DNA of 64,000 nucleotides from Chromohalobacter canadensis (GTDB lineage Bacteria; Pseudomonadota; Gammaproteobacteria; Pseudomonadales; Halomonadaceae), in assembly GCF_029544075.1 (NCBI RefSeq), contig NZ_JAJQJH010000001.1, positions 62,001-126,000 on the forward strand, written 5' to 3'. The position numbers and the translations under genes are program-made. Each line of letters begins with the position of its first letter. Position 1 is the stretch's first letter. The notes below the pieces were generated by a model. It was not told the origin of the DNA, ran no database searches, and saw only the letters and a program-made list of their open reading frames with translations. Positions 28,663-36,835 of this stretch are shown in pieces.

Positions 28663-29225
28663 CAGGCGTGTTGTCCGCTGTGGCGACCTTCGGCCAGTTC
28701 CTCGATCAGTTTGGCGTTGAAGGCGTCCATGTCCTTGGGTGTGCGGCTGGTGACCAGGCCGTTATCGACGACGACCGGCTCATCGACCCATTGAGCGCCA
28801 GCGTTCTTGAGATCTTGCCCCACAGAGGCGACCGAGGTCATCTTGCGTCCGTCGACGACACCGGCGTTAATCAGTATCCACGGCGCATGGCAGATCGCGG
28901 CGACCGGCTTGCCTGCCTCGAAGAAGCCGCGCACGAAGGCGAGCGCTTTTTCGTTTAGGCGTAGTTCGTCGGGATTGAAGAGCCCGCCGGGCAGCACGAG
29001 CGCGTGATAATCGCTGACGTCGACATCGCTCAAGGCTTTGTCGGCCTCGTAGGTGTCGCCCCAGTCGGTTTCGGCCCAAGCACGGATGCCTTTGCCTTCG
29101 GGAGTAACCACCTGCACTTCGACGCCCTGACTTTTCAAGGCGGCACGCGGCGCGGAAAGCTCGGATTCCTCGAACCCATCGGTGGCGAGGATGGCGACAC
29201 GTTTACCTGACTGTGCTTGACTCAT
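28662..29225 (-). CDS. DJ-1/PfpI family protein (YhbO-like)
   Basis: Class I glutamine-amidotransferase-like protein of 187 residues. The nucleophile Cys112 lies in AAICHAPW, with the partner glutamate in DGFEESEL (residues 16-23). Relatives are described as intracellular proteases or as glyoxalase-like enzymes protecting against stress; which applies cannot be told. The start at 29225 has AGGAGG six bases upstream; a frame nine codons longer exists but skips this site. Coupled to the downstream App1-type gene. Confidence 0.9.
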   Translation of the reverse strand: MSQAQSGKRVAILATDGFEESELSAPRAALKSQGVEVQVVTPEGKGIRAWAETDWGDTYEADKALSDVDVSDYHALVLPGGLFNPDELRLNEKALAFVRGFFEAGKPVAAICHAPWILINAGVVDGRKMTSVASVGQDLKNAGAQWVDEPVVVDNGLVTSRTPKDMDAFNAKLIEELAEGRHSGQHA

Positions 29226-29395
29226 CGTGACCTCCTGGTCGTGATGCTTCATGGATGACAGCAGCCGCCACCGGGCGATCCTAGTCCGGTATCAGGCGGC
29301 TTCACTAACTGATTTTGGGCCATGGGCGCAGGACTTCAAGCCCCGGGGCGCTTGCGTCGTGACGCACAGTGGGGGAAGGTGACGCGCGCGGAGTG

Positions 29396-29462
29396 TTTAA
29401 TCGAGATCGAGACGTTTAATCGAGACGCTTCACCGAAAGTTTTAATCGCAAGTCTTCAATCG
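29396..29462. repeat. four TTTAATCG-type direct repeats upstream of rmuC
   Basis: TTTAATCGAGA occurs at 29396-29406 and 29415-29425, TTTAATCG at 29441-29448 and TTCAATCG at 29455-29462, just before the rmuC start at 29477. Spacings are 19, 26 and 14 bases. AT-rich and unlike the flanks; possible regulator binding sites. A short dyad TGCGTC-GT-GACGCA lies nearby at 29353-29366. Confidence 0.5.
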
Positions 29463-29476
29463 CCGGTATCACGCCC

Positions 29477-30955
29477 ATGTCCAGCATGCCCCCCGCCGCT
29501 TATCTGCTCGCCCTTGCGGCCGTCCTGGTGCTCGCCACGTTGATGCTTGGCATGGCGTGGCGACGTGAACGCACGCGTCGCGAGGCAGCCGAGCACGATG
29601 TCGAGCGCATACAGCGGCACCGTGTCGAGGCCGAGGAGACACGTGCTCGGCTGGAGCGCGAGCTGGCCCAGAGCGATGCCCAACTGGACGCCGTGCGCGA
29701 GCAGAGCCTCGAGACCCAGCGCCTACTGGGGCAACGCGAACGCGAGCTCGACGATCGCCAGGAACGACTCGCAACGCTACGCGAACGCCACGGTCGCCTG
29801 GAAACCCAACTCGAACAGGAGCGCTCCCATCATGCCGAGAAGCTCGCCCTGCTCGAGGAGGCGCGGACACGCCTTACCCAGGATTTCGAGGCGTTGGCGG
29901 GGCGGATCTTCGAGGAGCGACAGCAAACGTTCAATACCCAAAGCCGGGAGAATCTCGAGGCCATGCTGGCGCCGTTTCGCGAGCAGGTCGGCGACTTCCG
30001 GGCGCGCCTGGAGGAAATTCACGGGCAATCGTTGCGCGAGCGCTCGACCCTCAAGACGCAGATCGAGCATCTGGCCACACTGAACCGCCAGATCACCGAG
30101 GAAGCCGCCAACCTGACGCGGGCGCTCAAGGGCGACAAGAAGATGCAGGGCGATTGGGGCGAGGTAATACTCGAATCGGTGCTCGAGCGCTCGGGACTGC
30201 GCCGCGATATCGAGTACAAGCGCGAGGTTTCGGTGGAAGGCGAGTTTGGACGTCAGCGTCCCGACGCGGTCATCTATCTGCCCGATAATCGCCACCTGAT
30301 CGTCGACGCCAAGGTCTCGCTCAATGCCTATGTGCGCTACGTCAACGCCGAGGACGACGCGACGCGCGCTCAGGCATTGAAGGCGCATGTTCAGGCGGTG
30401 CGCGCGCATATCGACGCGCTCTCCGGGCGTGACTATCCGCGCTTGCCGGGGCTCAACTCACCGGATTTCGTGTTCCTGTTCATGCCCGTCGAGCCGGCGT
30501 TCGCAGTGGCTTTCCAGCATGACGAAACGCTCTTTCAGGACGCCTTTTCGCGGGACATCGTGGTGGTCACACCGACCACGCTGCTGGCGAGCCTGAGAAC
30601 CGTGGCCAGCCTCTGGACACTGGAGCGCCAGAACGATAACGCCCGCGTCATCGCCGCACGGGCGGGCAAGTTGCTCGACAAGTTTCGTGGCTTCGTGGAT
30701 AGCCTCGAGGACGTCGGCCGCCATCTGGAACGCGCCGACGGAAGCTATCGCCAGGCGATGGGGCGGCTTTCAACGGGGCAGGGGAGCTTGGTCAGCCAGG
30801 CGCTGATGCTCAAGCGTCTGGGTGTGCGCATGAAGCGCGACCTGCCGACGCATCTGACCGATCAGGTGGACGCTGAAGAGTTGGACGACATGGCGGACGA
30901 TGAGCCCGATGCCGCAGAGACTGCCCCCGGCGACGAGGCGCGCGGGGAACCCTAA
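29477..30955 (+). CDS. rmuC: RmuC family protein
   Basis: Homologue of E. coli RmuC, linked genetically to DNA recombination at inverted repeats; the domain is nuclease-like. The 492-residue protein has an N-terminal membrane anchor (about residues 7-28), a long coiled coil rich in Arg, Glu and Gln (30-190), then the RmuC domain with GDWGEVILESVLERSGL, RPDAVIYLPDNRHLIVDAK and VVTPTTLLASL. The C-terminus is strongly acidic. The start is uncertain: the ribosome binding site is weak and a second ATG occurs nine bases later. Confidence 0.9.
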   Translation: MSSMPPAAYLLALAAVLVLATLMLGMAWRRERTRREAAEHDVERIQRHRVEAEETRARLERELAQSDAQLDAVREQSLETQRLLGQRERELDDRQERLATLRERHGRLETQLEQERSHHAEKLALLEEARTRLTQDFEALAGRIFEERQQTFNTQSRENLEAMLAPFREQVGDFRARLEEIHGQSLRERSTLKTQIEHLATLNRQITEEAANLTRALKGDKKMQGDWGEVILESVLERSGLRRDIEYKREVSVEGEFGRQRPDAVIYLPDNRHLIVDAKVSLNAYVRYVNAEDDATRAQALKAHVQAVRAHIDALSGRDYPRLPGLNSPDFVFLFMPVEPAFAVAFQHDETLFQDAFSRDIVVVTPTTLLASLRTVASLWTLERQNDNARVIAARAGKLLDKFRGFVDSLEDVGRHLERADGSYRQAMGRLSTGQGSLVSQALMLKRLGVRMKRDLPTHLTDQVDAEELDDMADDEPDAAETAPGDEARGEP

Positions 30956-30960
30956 CGAGG

Positions 30961-30983
30961 CCGCCCGGCACAAGGCCGGGCGG
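30961..30983 (+). terminator. hairpin between rmuC and dps
   Basis: CCGCCCGGC and GCCGGGCGG, nine base pairs, five-base loop, followed by TATTATCTTG. It starts five bases after the rmuC stop; dps converges on it. The weak T run makes efficiency uncertain. Confidence 0.55.
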
Positions 30984-31012
30984 TATTATCTTGCGAGACG
31001 ACTGGGCGGGAA

Positions 31013-31486
31013 TTAGCCCAGGTAGGCGCTGAGCATCCACACGGTCTTTTCCTGCTCGCGGATGTAGTCGCTCATCTGCGAGGCGGTGCCTTCGTCGTCG
31101 GCATCGGCAGCCATGGAGTTGAGTTCACGCTGCAACTCGAGGAGTGCCTGATAACCCTGCACCAGGCCACGCACGCATTGGGTGCCCTCGTGCACGTGGG
31201 TATCTTCCTGAATACGCGAGATCTTGGCGTAGTCGCTGTAGGCATGCAGCGGCTCATGCCCCAGAGTGAGGATGCGCTCGGCGACTTCATCGACCTTGGC
31301 GAGCAGGTCGGTATAGATTTCTTCGAACTTGGTATGCAGTTCGAAGAAATGCGGGCCTTTCACGTTCCAGTGGTAGCCGCGCGCGTTCATGTAGAAGATC
31401 TGGTAGTTGGCCAGCAGTTCGTTGAGCTTCTCGGCCAGTTGGTTGGCGCTGCTGGTATGTAAACCGATGGCATTGATGTCGGACAT
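31013..31486 (-). CDS. dps: Dps family DNA-binding ferritin-like protein
   Basis: Dodecameric mini-ferritin that oxidises and stores iron and protects DNA under stress. The 157-residue protein has the inter-subunit ferroxidase residues at the expected spacing: His39, His51, Asp66 and Glu70 (YHWNVKGPHFFELHTKFEE, then DEVAER). The N-terminus is short and poor in lysine, so DNA binding may be weak; that is inference. It follows the glycerate kinase gene on the same strand but after 217 bases, so it probably has its own promoter. TTGACG near 31540 (minus) could be a -35 but no clear -10 fits. Confidence 0.93.
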   Translation of the reverse strand: MSDINAIGLHTSSANQLAEKLNELLANYQIFYMNARGYHWNVKGPHFFELHTKFEEIYTDLLAKVDEVAERILTLGHEPLHAYSDYAKISRIQEDTHVHEGTQCVRGLVQGYQALLELQRELNSMAADADDEGTASQMSDYIREQEKTVWMLSAYLG

Positions 31487-31703
31487 GAAAGCACTCCCTC
31501 ATAAAACAATGGACGAACGTTGTCGGGTAATCAAAATCGTCAATGAACCCAGTCTAGAGTGTCGTCTGGGGATTGGGTAACGAATCTTTCCCATCGACGA
31601 TATAGCGTCTACATATGAAATGCCCACGACGCAGTGGTTTTTCAAGGGCGGAGGGTGCGGCATTGTGCCGGCGCCCTGCGATTAGGCACTTTTTAGACGA
31701 GGA

Positions 31704-32852
31704 CTAGCGTGGTGTCTGCCGGCCGGCAAGCTGCCACACACGCAGGAGGCTCTCGGCACGGTCCGCAAGCAGCTCGGCGGTGCGTTCTAGGGCTTCCGGC
31801 AAGGCCAGGGGGCCATTGGCCAGCGCGAAGGCAGCCTCGATGCCCTCGTCGTGCACGGCCTGCCAACCATCGCCGAGGCGCCCGGCGAGTGCGAGCGTGG
31901 GCACGCCGTGTCGTCGCGCGCGTCGGGCGATGCCCACTGGCGTCTTGCCGGCAAGGCTCTGGCCATCGAGCTGGCCTTCGCCGGTAATCACCAGATCGGT
32001 GTCTTCCAGCAGACGGTCGAAGTCGACCTGATCCATGACCAAATCGATGCCAGGCTGCAGTCGCGCCCCCAGAAAAGCGGCCGCAGCGAAGCCCATGCCT
32101 CCAGCTGCACCGGCGCCCGGTAGCGCGCGGTGATCCTTGCCGAGCGCACTGGCGACGTGGTCGGCGAAATGTGCCAAGGCCGCGTCGAGCTGTGTGACAT
32201 CCGCCGGCGTGGCGCCTTTCTGTGGTCCGAAGATGGCGCTGGCCCCGCGCTCGCCGAGCAAGGGGTTGTCGACGTCCACGGCGGTGTCCACTGCGAGCGT
32301 CGCCAGGCGCGAGTCCAGGTCGCTCAGGTCGAGCTCGGTTAGCCGGGCCAGTGCCGCGCCGCCGGGCGGTAGTGGTTGGCCCTCGGCATCGAGCAGTCGC
32401 GCGCCCAGCGCCGCGAGCATCCCCGCGCCGGCATCGTTGGTGGCGCTGCCGCCCAGGGTGAGGATCAAACGCTTGGCCCCAGCATCGAGCGCATCGCGAA
32501 TCAACTCGCCGACGCCCAGGGTGGTGCTATGCAATGCAGTGCGCTCGGCATCGGCGAGCCCTTGCAAACCGCTGGCCTCGGCGAGTTCGACATAGGCCGT
32601 GGCACTAGCGGCGTGCCATCCCCAACTGGCGTTGATGGGTCGCCCCAGTGCGTCGTGGACCTCGGCGACACGGCGTTCGGCTCCCGTGGCGGCCAGCAAG
32701 GCATCCAGGGTACCTTCGCCACCGTCGCCCATGGGGCATTGGACTAGTTGCGCTTGGGGAAGGACGCGGGCGCAGCCCGCGGCGATGGCGACAGCGGCCT
32801 CGCGGGCCGAAAGCGCATCCTTGTAGCTATCCGGGGCGATGACGATCTTCAT
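31704..32852 (-). CDS. glycerate kinase
   Basis: ATP-dependent phosphorylation of D-glycerate, feeding glycolysis. I choose the ATG at 32852 (MKIVIAPDSYKDALSA, the family's standard start) with GAGG seven bases upstream, giving 382 residues; six more codons are open upstream. Conserved parts include PMGDGGEGTLDAL, LTLGGSATNDAGAGM, FGPQKGAT and GAAGGMGFA. It belongs to the GlxK/GarK family (glycerate 2-kinase type I). No glyoxylate or glucarate genes are nearby, so its pathway here is unclear. Confidence 0.93.
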   Translation of the reverse strand: MKIVIAPDSYKDALSAREAAVAIAAGCARVLPQAQLVQCPMGDGGEGTLDALLAATGAERRVAEVHDALGRPINASWGWHAASATAYVELAEASGLQGLADAERTALHSTTLGVGELIRDALDAGAKRLILTLGGSATNDAGAGMLAALGARLLDAEGQPLPPGGAALARLTELDLSDLDSRLATLAVDTAVDVDNPLLGERGASAIFGPQKGATPADVTQLDAALAHFADHVASALGKDHRALPGAGAAGGMGFAAAAFLGARLQPGIDLVMDQVDFDRLLEDTDLVITGEGQLDGQSLAGKTPVGIARRARRHGVPTLALAGRLGDGWQAVHDEGIEAAFALANGPLALPEALERTAELLADRAESLLRVWQLAGRQTPR

Positions 32853-33030
32853 GAGCGAACCTCTATGCATGATCCAAACCCGAGGACGGGGCTTCGTGGT
32901 CGAATTGCCAGCCTAACGCATGTAGGCGTCAGGCGGGAGTCGCTGGGCATGCCACGCTGACGGAACCGTGGTGCTCAACTACGCTCTCAACAAGGTGCCC
33001 GTGCGGCGGTAACGGTTAGGCGAGAACGCG

Positions 33031-33576
33031 ATGATGAAACCTCTTTTGCTGGTGGCGGCAATGTTGGGTCTCGGCGGCTGCCAAAGCCTAGCCTCCTATG
33101 ATCCGTTGGGTCGCGATGTGGCCTCGCCGTTGCCCGAGGCATGCCACTGGTCGGCCGAGGGCGACGCCAAGGCACGGGTAAAGGCAACGGCCGATGCCTT
33201 GGAGGCACAGGGCTATCGTGTCGAACAGACCGAGGTCGCGTTGGGGTTGGTGAGTGCCGAACGGGCCAAGGCGCAGCCGGGGCTAGGCGCCGTTGATCGA
33301 CCACTCTGGGGGCGCAGCGGTTTCTGGGGGTACTATGGCATGGGCAGTCGCCATGGCTATTCGCTAGGGTACTCTCAACGCTTTGGCGGCGATCCGGTGC
33401 GCCTGCAACGGGTCTCGGTGGTTGCCGCCGAGGGTGTCGTGCGGGTGACACGCGATTCGCGCGTAGTCGATGCCGATGGGTATCTGATCGATGCGCGTCC
33501 AGACAACAGCGCGGCCTTCTGCGCCGCTTTACACGATGACATCGACGCACGCATGCGCGAGGGGAGCACATCATGA
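33031..33576 (+). CDS. lipoprotein of unknown function, partner of the next gene
   Basis: Secreted lipoprotein of 181 residues: signal peptide with lipobox LGGC and lipidated Cys17 (a start at the second ATG, 33034, is equally possible). The middle holds a segment, ADALEAQGYRVEQTEVALG, that resembles VAMLMARGFVIRRADVDLG of the next gene, so the two share a small fold by duplication. An aromatic and glycine-rich stretch (GFWGYYGMGSRHGYSLGYS) is unique to this one. Its stop overlaps the next start by four bases (ATGA). I do not recognise the family. Confidence 0.7.
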   Translation: MMKPLLLVAAMLGLGGCQSLASYDPLGRDVASPLPEACHWSAEGDAKARVKATADALEAQGYRVEQTEVALGLVSAERAKAQPGLGAVDRPLWGRSGFWGYYGMGSRHGYSLGYSQRFGGDPVRLQRVSVVAAEGVVRVTRDSRVVDADGYLIDARPDNSAAFCAALHDDIDARMREGSTS

Positions 33577-33944
33577 AGCGGCTGCTGGGCGTATTGCTGG
33601 TGGCATCGTTCATGGTATTGAGCGTGGCTGGATGCGCGACCACGTCGACCCCGCCGCAGACCCGCACATTGGTCGTGGAGGCCGAGCCGTCGACCGCGTT
33701 GGAAGCAGGGGTGGCGATGCTTATGGCACGCGGTTTCGTGATTCGTCGCGCCGATGTCGACCTGGGCGATGTCGAGGCCGTGCTGGCTGCGCGCCCCACG
33801 CTTGAGGTGCGCTATCGGATCGAGGCGGCCGAGCAGGGCACGCGCATTACGCTATCGGGGCGACGTGGCGGCCAGCCGGTGCCACCTTATGTGTTCGATA
33901 CGCTTTTGATCGATGTGCAGGAGCGGCTCGGCGAGCTGCCTTGA
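33573..33944 (+). CDS. small lipoprotein of unknown function
   Basis: Lipoprotein of 123 residues with a signal peptide ending in the lipobox SVAGC (Cys21). The mature part, about 100 residues, alternates short strands and helices (TLVVEAEPSTALEAGVAML and TRITLSGRRGG). It overlaps the upstream lipoprotein gene by four bases and shares a sequence core with it, so the pair probably acts together in the envelope. Function unknown. Confidence 0.7.
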   Translation: MKRLLGVLLVASFMVLSVAGCATTSTPPQTRTLVVEAEPSTALEAGVAMLMARGFVIRRADVDLGDVEAVLAARPTLEVRYRIEAAEQGTRITLSGRRGGQPVPPYVFDTLLIDVQERLGELP

Positions 33945-33952
33945 ACCTTGGC

Positions 33953-34363
33953 CTATGGCGCCAATAGGTCGCGCAGTGTCGTCAGGTGTGTGTTAAGCGT
34001 CGCGTCGTCATACGGCTGCGGCGTGCCTTGGCCCCACACCGGTCCCGGCCATGCCGCATCGCCTTGGTGGCGGACGATGACATGCAGGTGCAACTGCGCG
34101 ACCTGATTGCCTAGCGTCGCCAGATTGAGCTTGTCGCCGTCATGGTGAGCCATCAAGCGGCGCCCCACCTCGGTGGCTTCCTGCCACATCGTGGCCTGAT
34201 CGTCGGCGGAGAGTTCGTAGACTTCGCGGATATCGTCGCGGCGGGGGATTAGCACTAGCCAGGAATAGCGCGCGTCGTCGTTCAAGCGTACCTGACAAAG
34301 GGACAGGTCGGCGACGTAATGGGAGTCGGCCGCCAAGCGTGGATGCGGGGTGAAGTCAGTCAT
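33953..34363 (-). CDS. HIT-domain protein
   Basis: Histidine-triad nucleotide hydrolase-like protein of 136 residues. The triad region is QLHLHVIVRHQGD with His92 and His94, and AWPGPVW follows, typical of the short bacterial HIT proteins near diadenosine tetraphosphate hydrolases. Substrate is unknown; a nucleoside phosphoramidate or dinucleotide is likely from the family. It converges on the lipoprotein pair with eight bases between the stops. Confidence 0.88.
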   Translation of the reverse strand: MTDFTPHPRLAADSHYVADLSLCQVRLNDDARYSWLVLIPRRDDIREVYELSADDQATMWQEATEVGRRLMAHHDGDKLNLATLGNQVAQLHLHVIVRHQGDAAWPGPVWGQGTPQPYDDATLNTHLTTLRDLLAP

Positions 34364-34473
34364 GCGCGGAGCTCCTGAAAATCGTCGTAAAGTGTCTGGC
34401 TATGCTAACGTTAGGTTACACGGTATAGGGCCGTGCCTTCCGCTAAGTGAGCGGTGTTTGCCGGAGAAAACGC

Positions 34474-34605
34474 ATGAAGCGTACATCGATTGCGATCTTG
34501 GGTCTTCTGCTGTTGGCGGTGCTGAGTGGTTGTAACACCATCCACGGCGCGGGCGAGGATATCGAGCGTGGCGGTGAAGCGATGCAGGATGCCGCAACCA
34601 ACTGA
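34474..34605 (+). CDS. entericidin-like lipoprotein 1
   Basis: A 43-residue lipoprotein with a hydrophobic signal and lipobox LSGC (Cys20), then NTIHGAGEDIERGGEAM, the mark of the entericidin A/B family. GGAG lies seven bases upstream of the ATG. In E. coli the tandem ecnA and ecnB genes encode an antidote and a bacteriolytic lipoprotein; which role this copy has cannot be told. A second copy follows 137 bases later. Confidence 0.85.
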   Translation: MKRTSIAILGLLLLAVLSGCNTIHGAGEDIERGGEAMQDAATN

Positions 34606-34701
34606 ATCATGGAAAGGATGCACAGCACCGCTAGCTTTGCTACGTTGTGGGCGTGCCGCCGATATGGCGGATAAGATTACCCAAGAAATGGGTTTGGACC
34701 C

Positions 34702-34717
34702 GCGGGAATGTTCCCGC
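34702..34717. repeat. dyad upstream of the second entericidin gene
   Basis: GCGGGAA-TG-TTCCCGC, perfect 7-base arms, 26 bases before the start of the second entericidin gene. It lies between TTGGAC (34694-34699) and a weak -10-like TGATAC (34720-34725), so a regulator binding in the spacer is conceivable. Confidence 0.35.
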
Positions 34718-34742
34718 TTGATACCGTGAAGGAGACACGACT

Positions 34743-34874
34743 ATGAAAAGAATACTGGCCTTTTCCCTGCTGCTGATGTTTTCTGCTGGTGCAATCAGTG
34801 GCTGCAACACGTTTGAAGGTGCAGGTGAAGATATCGAGCAAGGCGGTGAAGAGGTTCAAGAAGCGGCCGATTGA
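34743..34874 (+). CDS. entericidin-like lipoprotein 2
   Basis: Second 43-residue entericidin-family lipoprotein: lipobox ISGC (Cys21), then NTFEGAGEDIEQGGEEVQEA. AAGGAG stands eight bases before the ATG. Its codons are more AT-rich at third positions than those of copy 1 and of the neighbouring genes, and the mature part is more acidic, so the copies are not a recent exact duplication. It is followed by an inverted repeat and converges on the OsmU operon. Confidence 0.85.
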   Translation: MKRILAFSLLLMFSAGAISGCNTFEGAGEDIEQGGEEVQEAAD

Positions 34875-34918
34875 CACTTGCTGCCGCCGTCCCGCAGGGG
34901 GCGGCGGTTCATCTATGC

Positions 34919-34952
34919 TGTTATCAGGCTTGCCCTCCCTTCCCTGATAACA
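34919..34952. repeat. inverted repeat between the entericidin genes and the OsmU operon
   Basis: TGTTATCAGG and CCTGATAACA are exact complements across a 14-base loop, in the convergent region. No immediate T run on either strand, so a weak bidirectional terminator or a protein site. Confidence 0.45.
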
Positions 34953-35012
34953 CTTGCCGCGCAGTTTTTCCTATCGTTAATAAGCATACCTGATGAGGCG
35001 TGACTTTCGTTA

Positions 35013-35780
35013 CTACGCCTTGCCACTCTCACCGAATGAAAAGCGTTGTTCCAAGCGTTCGAACGCCAAGTCGGTGACGATAGCCAGAAGGCCTACCAGT
35101 ACCGCACCTTGAATCACGTACGGCAGATTGTTGCCGACCAGGCCGGCGATGATAGGTGTGCCCAGTGTCTTGGCACCGACCGTGGAGCCGATCGTCGCTG
35201 TGCCGATGTTGATGATCACCGAGACGCGTACGCCGGCGATGATGACACGCATCGCCAGAGGGAGTTCGATACGCCATAGGATCTGCCAAGCGTTCATGCC
35301 GTTACCGCGTGCGGCCTCGAGCGTTTGCGATGGCACTGTGCCCAGCCCGGCGACGGTGTTTTGCACCACAGGCAAGAGGCCATAGAGCACCAGCGCCACC
35401 AAGGTGGGGACGAAGCCGAAACCGGCGATCGGCACGACGATGGCCAGCACTGCTGCCGGAGGGAAGGTTTGGCCGATAGCGGCCAGCGTCGACACCAAGG
35501 GCTCGAACTCGCGCCCTGCTGGCCGCGTGACAAAAAGCCCCGCTGCAACGCCGACACTCACCGAAATGAGCGACGACACCAGCACCAGAGCGAGATGAGC
35601 GAGCGTCAGGTTGAGAAAGCTCTCGCGCTGGTACATCGCCGGATCTTGATCGGGAAATAACGCCCGAAACAGTGGCGCCAACTGTTCCATGCCTAGCATC
35701 AGCGCGATCAGCAAAACGCTGAGAGAGATCAGCAGGACCCGGCGCGAGGAGGGAGGGCGGGGCAGTGCGCTGACGTTCAT
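35013..35780 (-). CDS. osmW: osmoprotectant ABC transporter permease (OsmW/YehW-like)
   Basis: Inner-membrane permease of a glycine betaine/choline-type ABC importer. The start at 35780 (MNVSALPRP) gives 255 residues and overlaps the ATPase stop by four bases (ATGA); a longer open frame upstream lies inside the ATPase gene. About six membrane segments are visible, and the cytoplasmic coupling loop is EAARGNGMNAWQILWRIELP. Gene order matches the E. coli yehZYXW operon, of which it corresponds to yehW. Confidence 0.88.
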   Translation of the reverse strand: MNVSALPRPPSSRRVLLISLSVLLIALMLGMEQLAPLFRALFPDQDPAMYQRESFLNLTLAHLALVLVSSLISVSVGVAAGLFVTRPAGREFEPLVSTLAAIGQTFPPAAVLAIVVPIAGFGFVPTLVALVLYGLLPVVQNTVAGLGTVPSQTLEAARGNGMNAWQILWRIELPLAMRVIIAGVRVSVIINIGTATIGSTVGAKTLGTPIIAGLVGNNLPYVIQGAVLVGLLAIVTDLAFERLEQRFSFGESGKA

Positions 35781-36826
35781 GGCCGATGCCCCATGACGCC
35801 CGACATCGTCACTTCGCCCAGCAGGCGCCCCTCGACATCGAGCACTGGCAAGGCCGTCACGCGAAACCACACCATGCGTGACAATGCCTCCTTCATCGAC
35901 ATCTCCGGCGTGGCGGTCCACTCGGGATTGACCACCGTGCGTGCTGTCTCGGGCTCACCCAGACGACCGCCCAGTAGTGCCATGGGGCGATCGTCGGCGT
36001 CTACCTGCCAGGTGATGGGCGCACTGGCGATGGCGTTGTTGCGCGTGCGCTGGGCGGGCCGACAATACTCCTCGACCCGGCGCCGCGAGAGCAGCTTGAG
36101 GCCTAAGTCGGCGCGCCCGATGAAGTCCCGCACGAAATCGTTGGCGGGTGCGACCAGCAGTTCTGCCGGGCGATCGTACTGCACCAACTGACCGGCATTG
36201 AGCAACGCCACACGGGAGGCCAGGCGCAAGGCCTCGTCCATGTCATGGGTGACGAAGACTATGGTCTTCCCGGTTTGGCGGTGCACACGTGCCAACTCGG
36301 CCTGCAAGGTATCGCGTGTCAGAGGGTCGACGGCGCCGAAGGGCTCGTCCATCAGCAGCACATCGGGGTCGGCGGCCAGGGCACGGGCCACACCAACACG
36401 CTGCGCCTGACCGCCCGAGAGCTGATGCGGATACTTGTCTTGTAATCCATCATCATCGAGCTGAAAAAGTGCCAGCAATTCTTCGACGCGCTCGGCAATG
36501 CGTGATGATGGCCACTTGAGTAGCTTGGGCACGGTGGCGATATTGTCCGCGACGCGCCAGTGCGGGAACAGCCCGATCGACTGGATGGCATAGCCGATGC
36601 GACGACGTAGGCGTTCCGGCGGCAGGCTAGTGATATCTTCGCCGCCCACCAGGATTTTCCCCTCGCTGTGCGCGATCAGGCGATTGATCATCTTCAACGT
36701 AGTCGATTTGCCGCATCCCGATGGGCCGATGAGAACACAGAATTCGCCCTGTTCCACGGTCAGCGAGATGTCGTCGACAACGCGTGTTTCGCCATACCGC
36801 TTGGTCAATCCCTGAAGTTCGATCAT
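35777..36826 (-). CDS. osmV: osmoprotectant ABC transporter ATPase (OsmV/YehX-like)
   Basis: ATP-binding subunit that drives osmoprotectant import. The 349-residue protein has Walker A GPSGCGKST (34-42), the signature LSGGQ (136-140), Walker B VLLMDEP (156-162) and the switch histidine in FVTHDMDEA. After residue 240 a CBS-like region continues (MVWFRVTALPVLDVEGRLLG near 315-335), which in such ATPases can sense ionic strength. Starts 9 bases after the large permease gene and overlaps the small permease gene by four. Confidence 0.92.
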   Translation of the reverse strand: MIELQGLTKRYGETRVVDDISLTVEQGEFCVLIGPSGCGKSTTLKMINRLIAHSEGKILVGGEDITSLPPERLRRRIGYAIQSIGLFPHWRVADNIATVPKLLKWPSSRIAERVEELLALFQLDDDGLQDKYPHQLSGGQAQRVGVARALAADPDVLLMDEPFGAVDPLTRDTLQAELARVHRQTGKTIVFVTHDMDEALRLASRVALLNAGQLVQYDRPAELLVAPANDFVRDFIGRADLGLKLLSRRRVEEYCRPAQRTRNNAIASAPITWQVDADDRPMALLGGRLGEPETARTVVNPEWTATPEMSMKEALSRMVWFRVTALPVLDVEGRLLGEVTMSGVMGHRP

Positions 36827-36835
36827 CGGTGTTAC

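Noticed and set aside
29477-29870. Frameshifted or duplicated rmuC suggested by several parallel open frames
   Set aside because: All are shadows of the repetitive coiled-coil coding region; the RmuC frame is uninterrupted.
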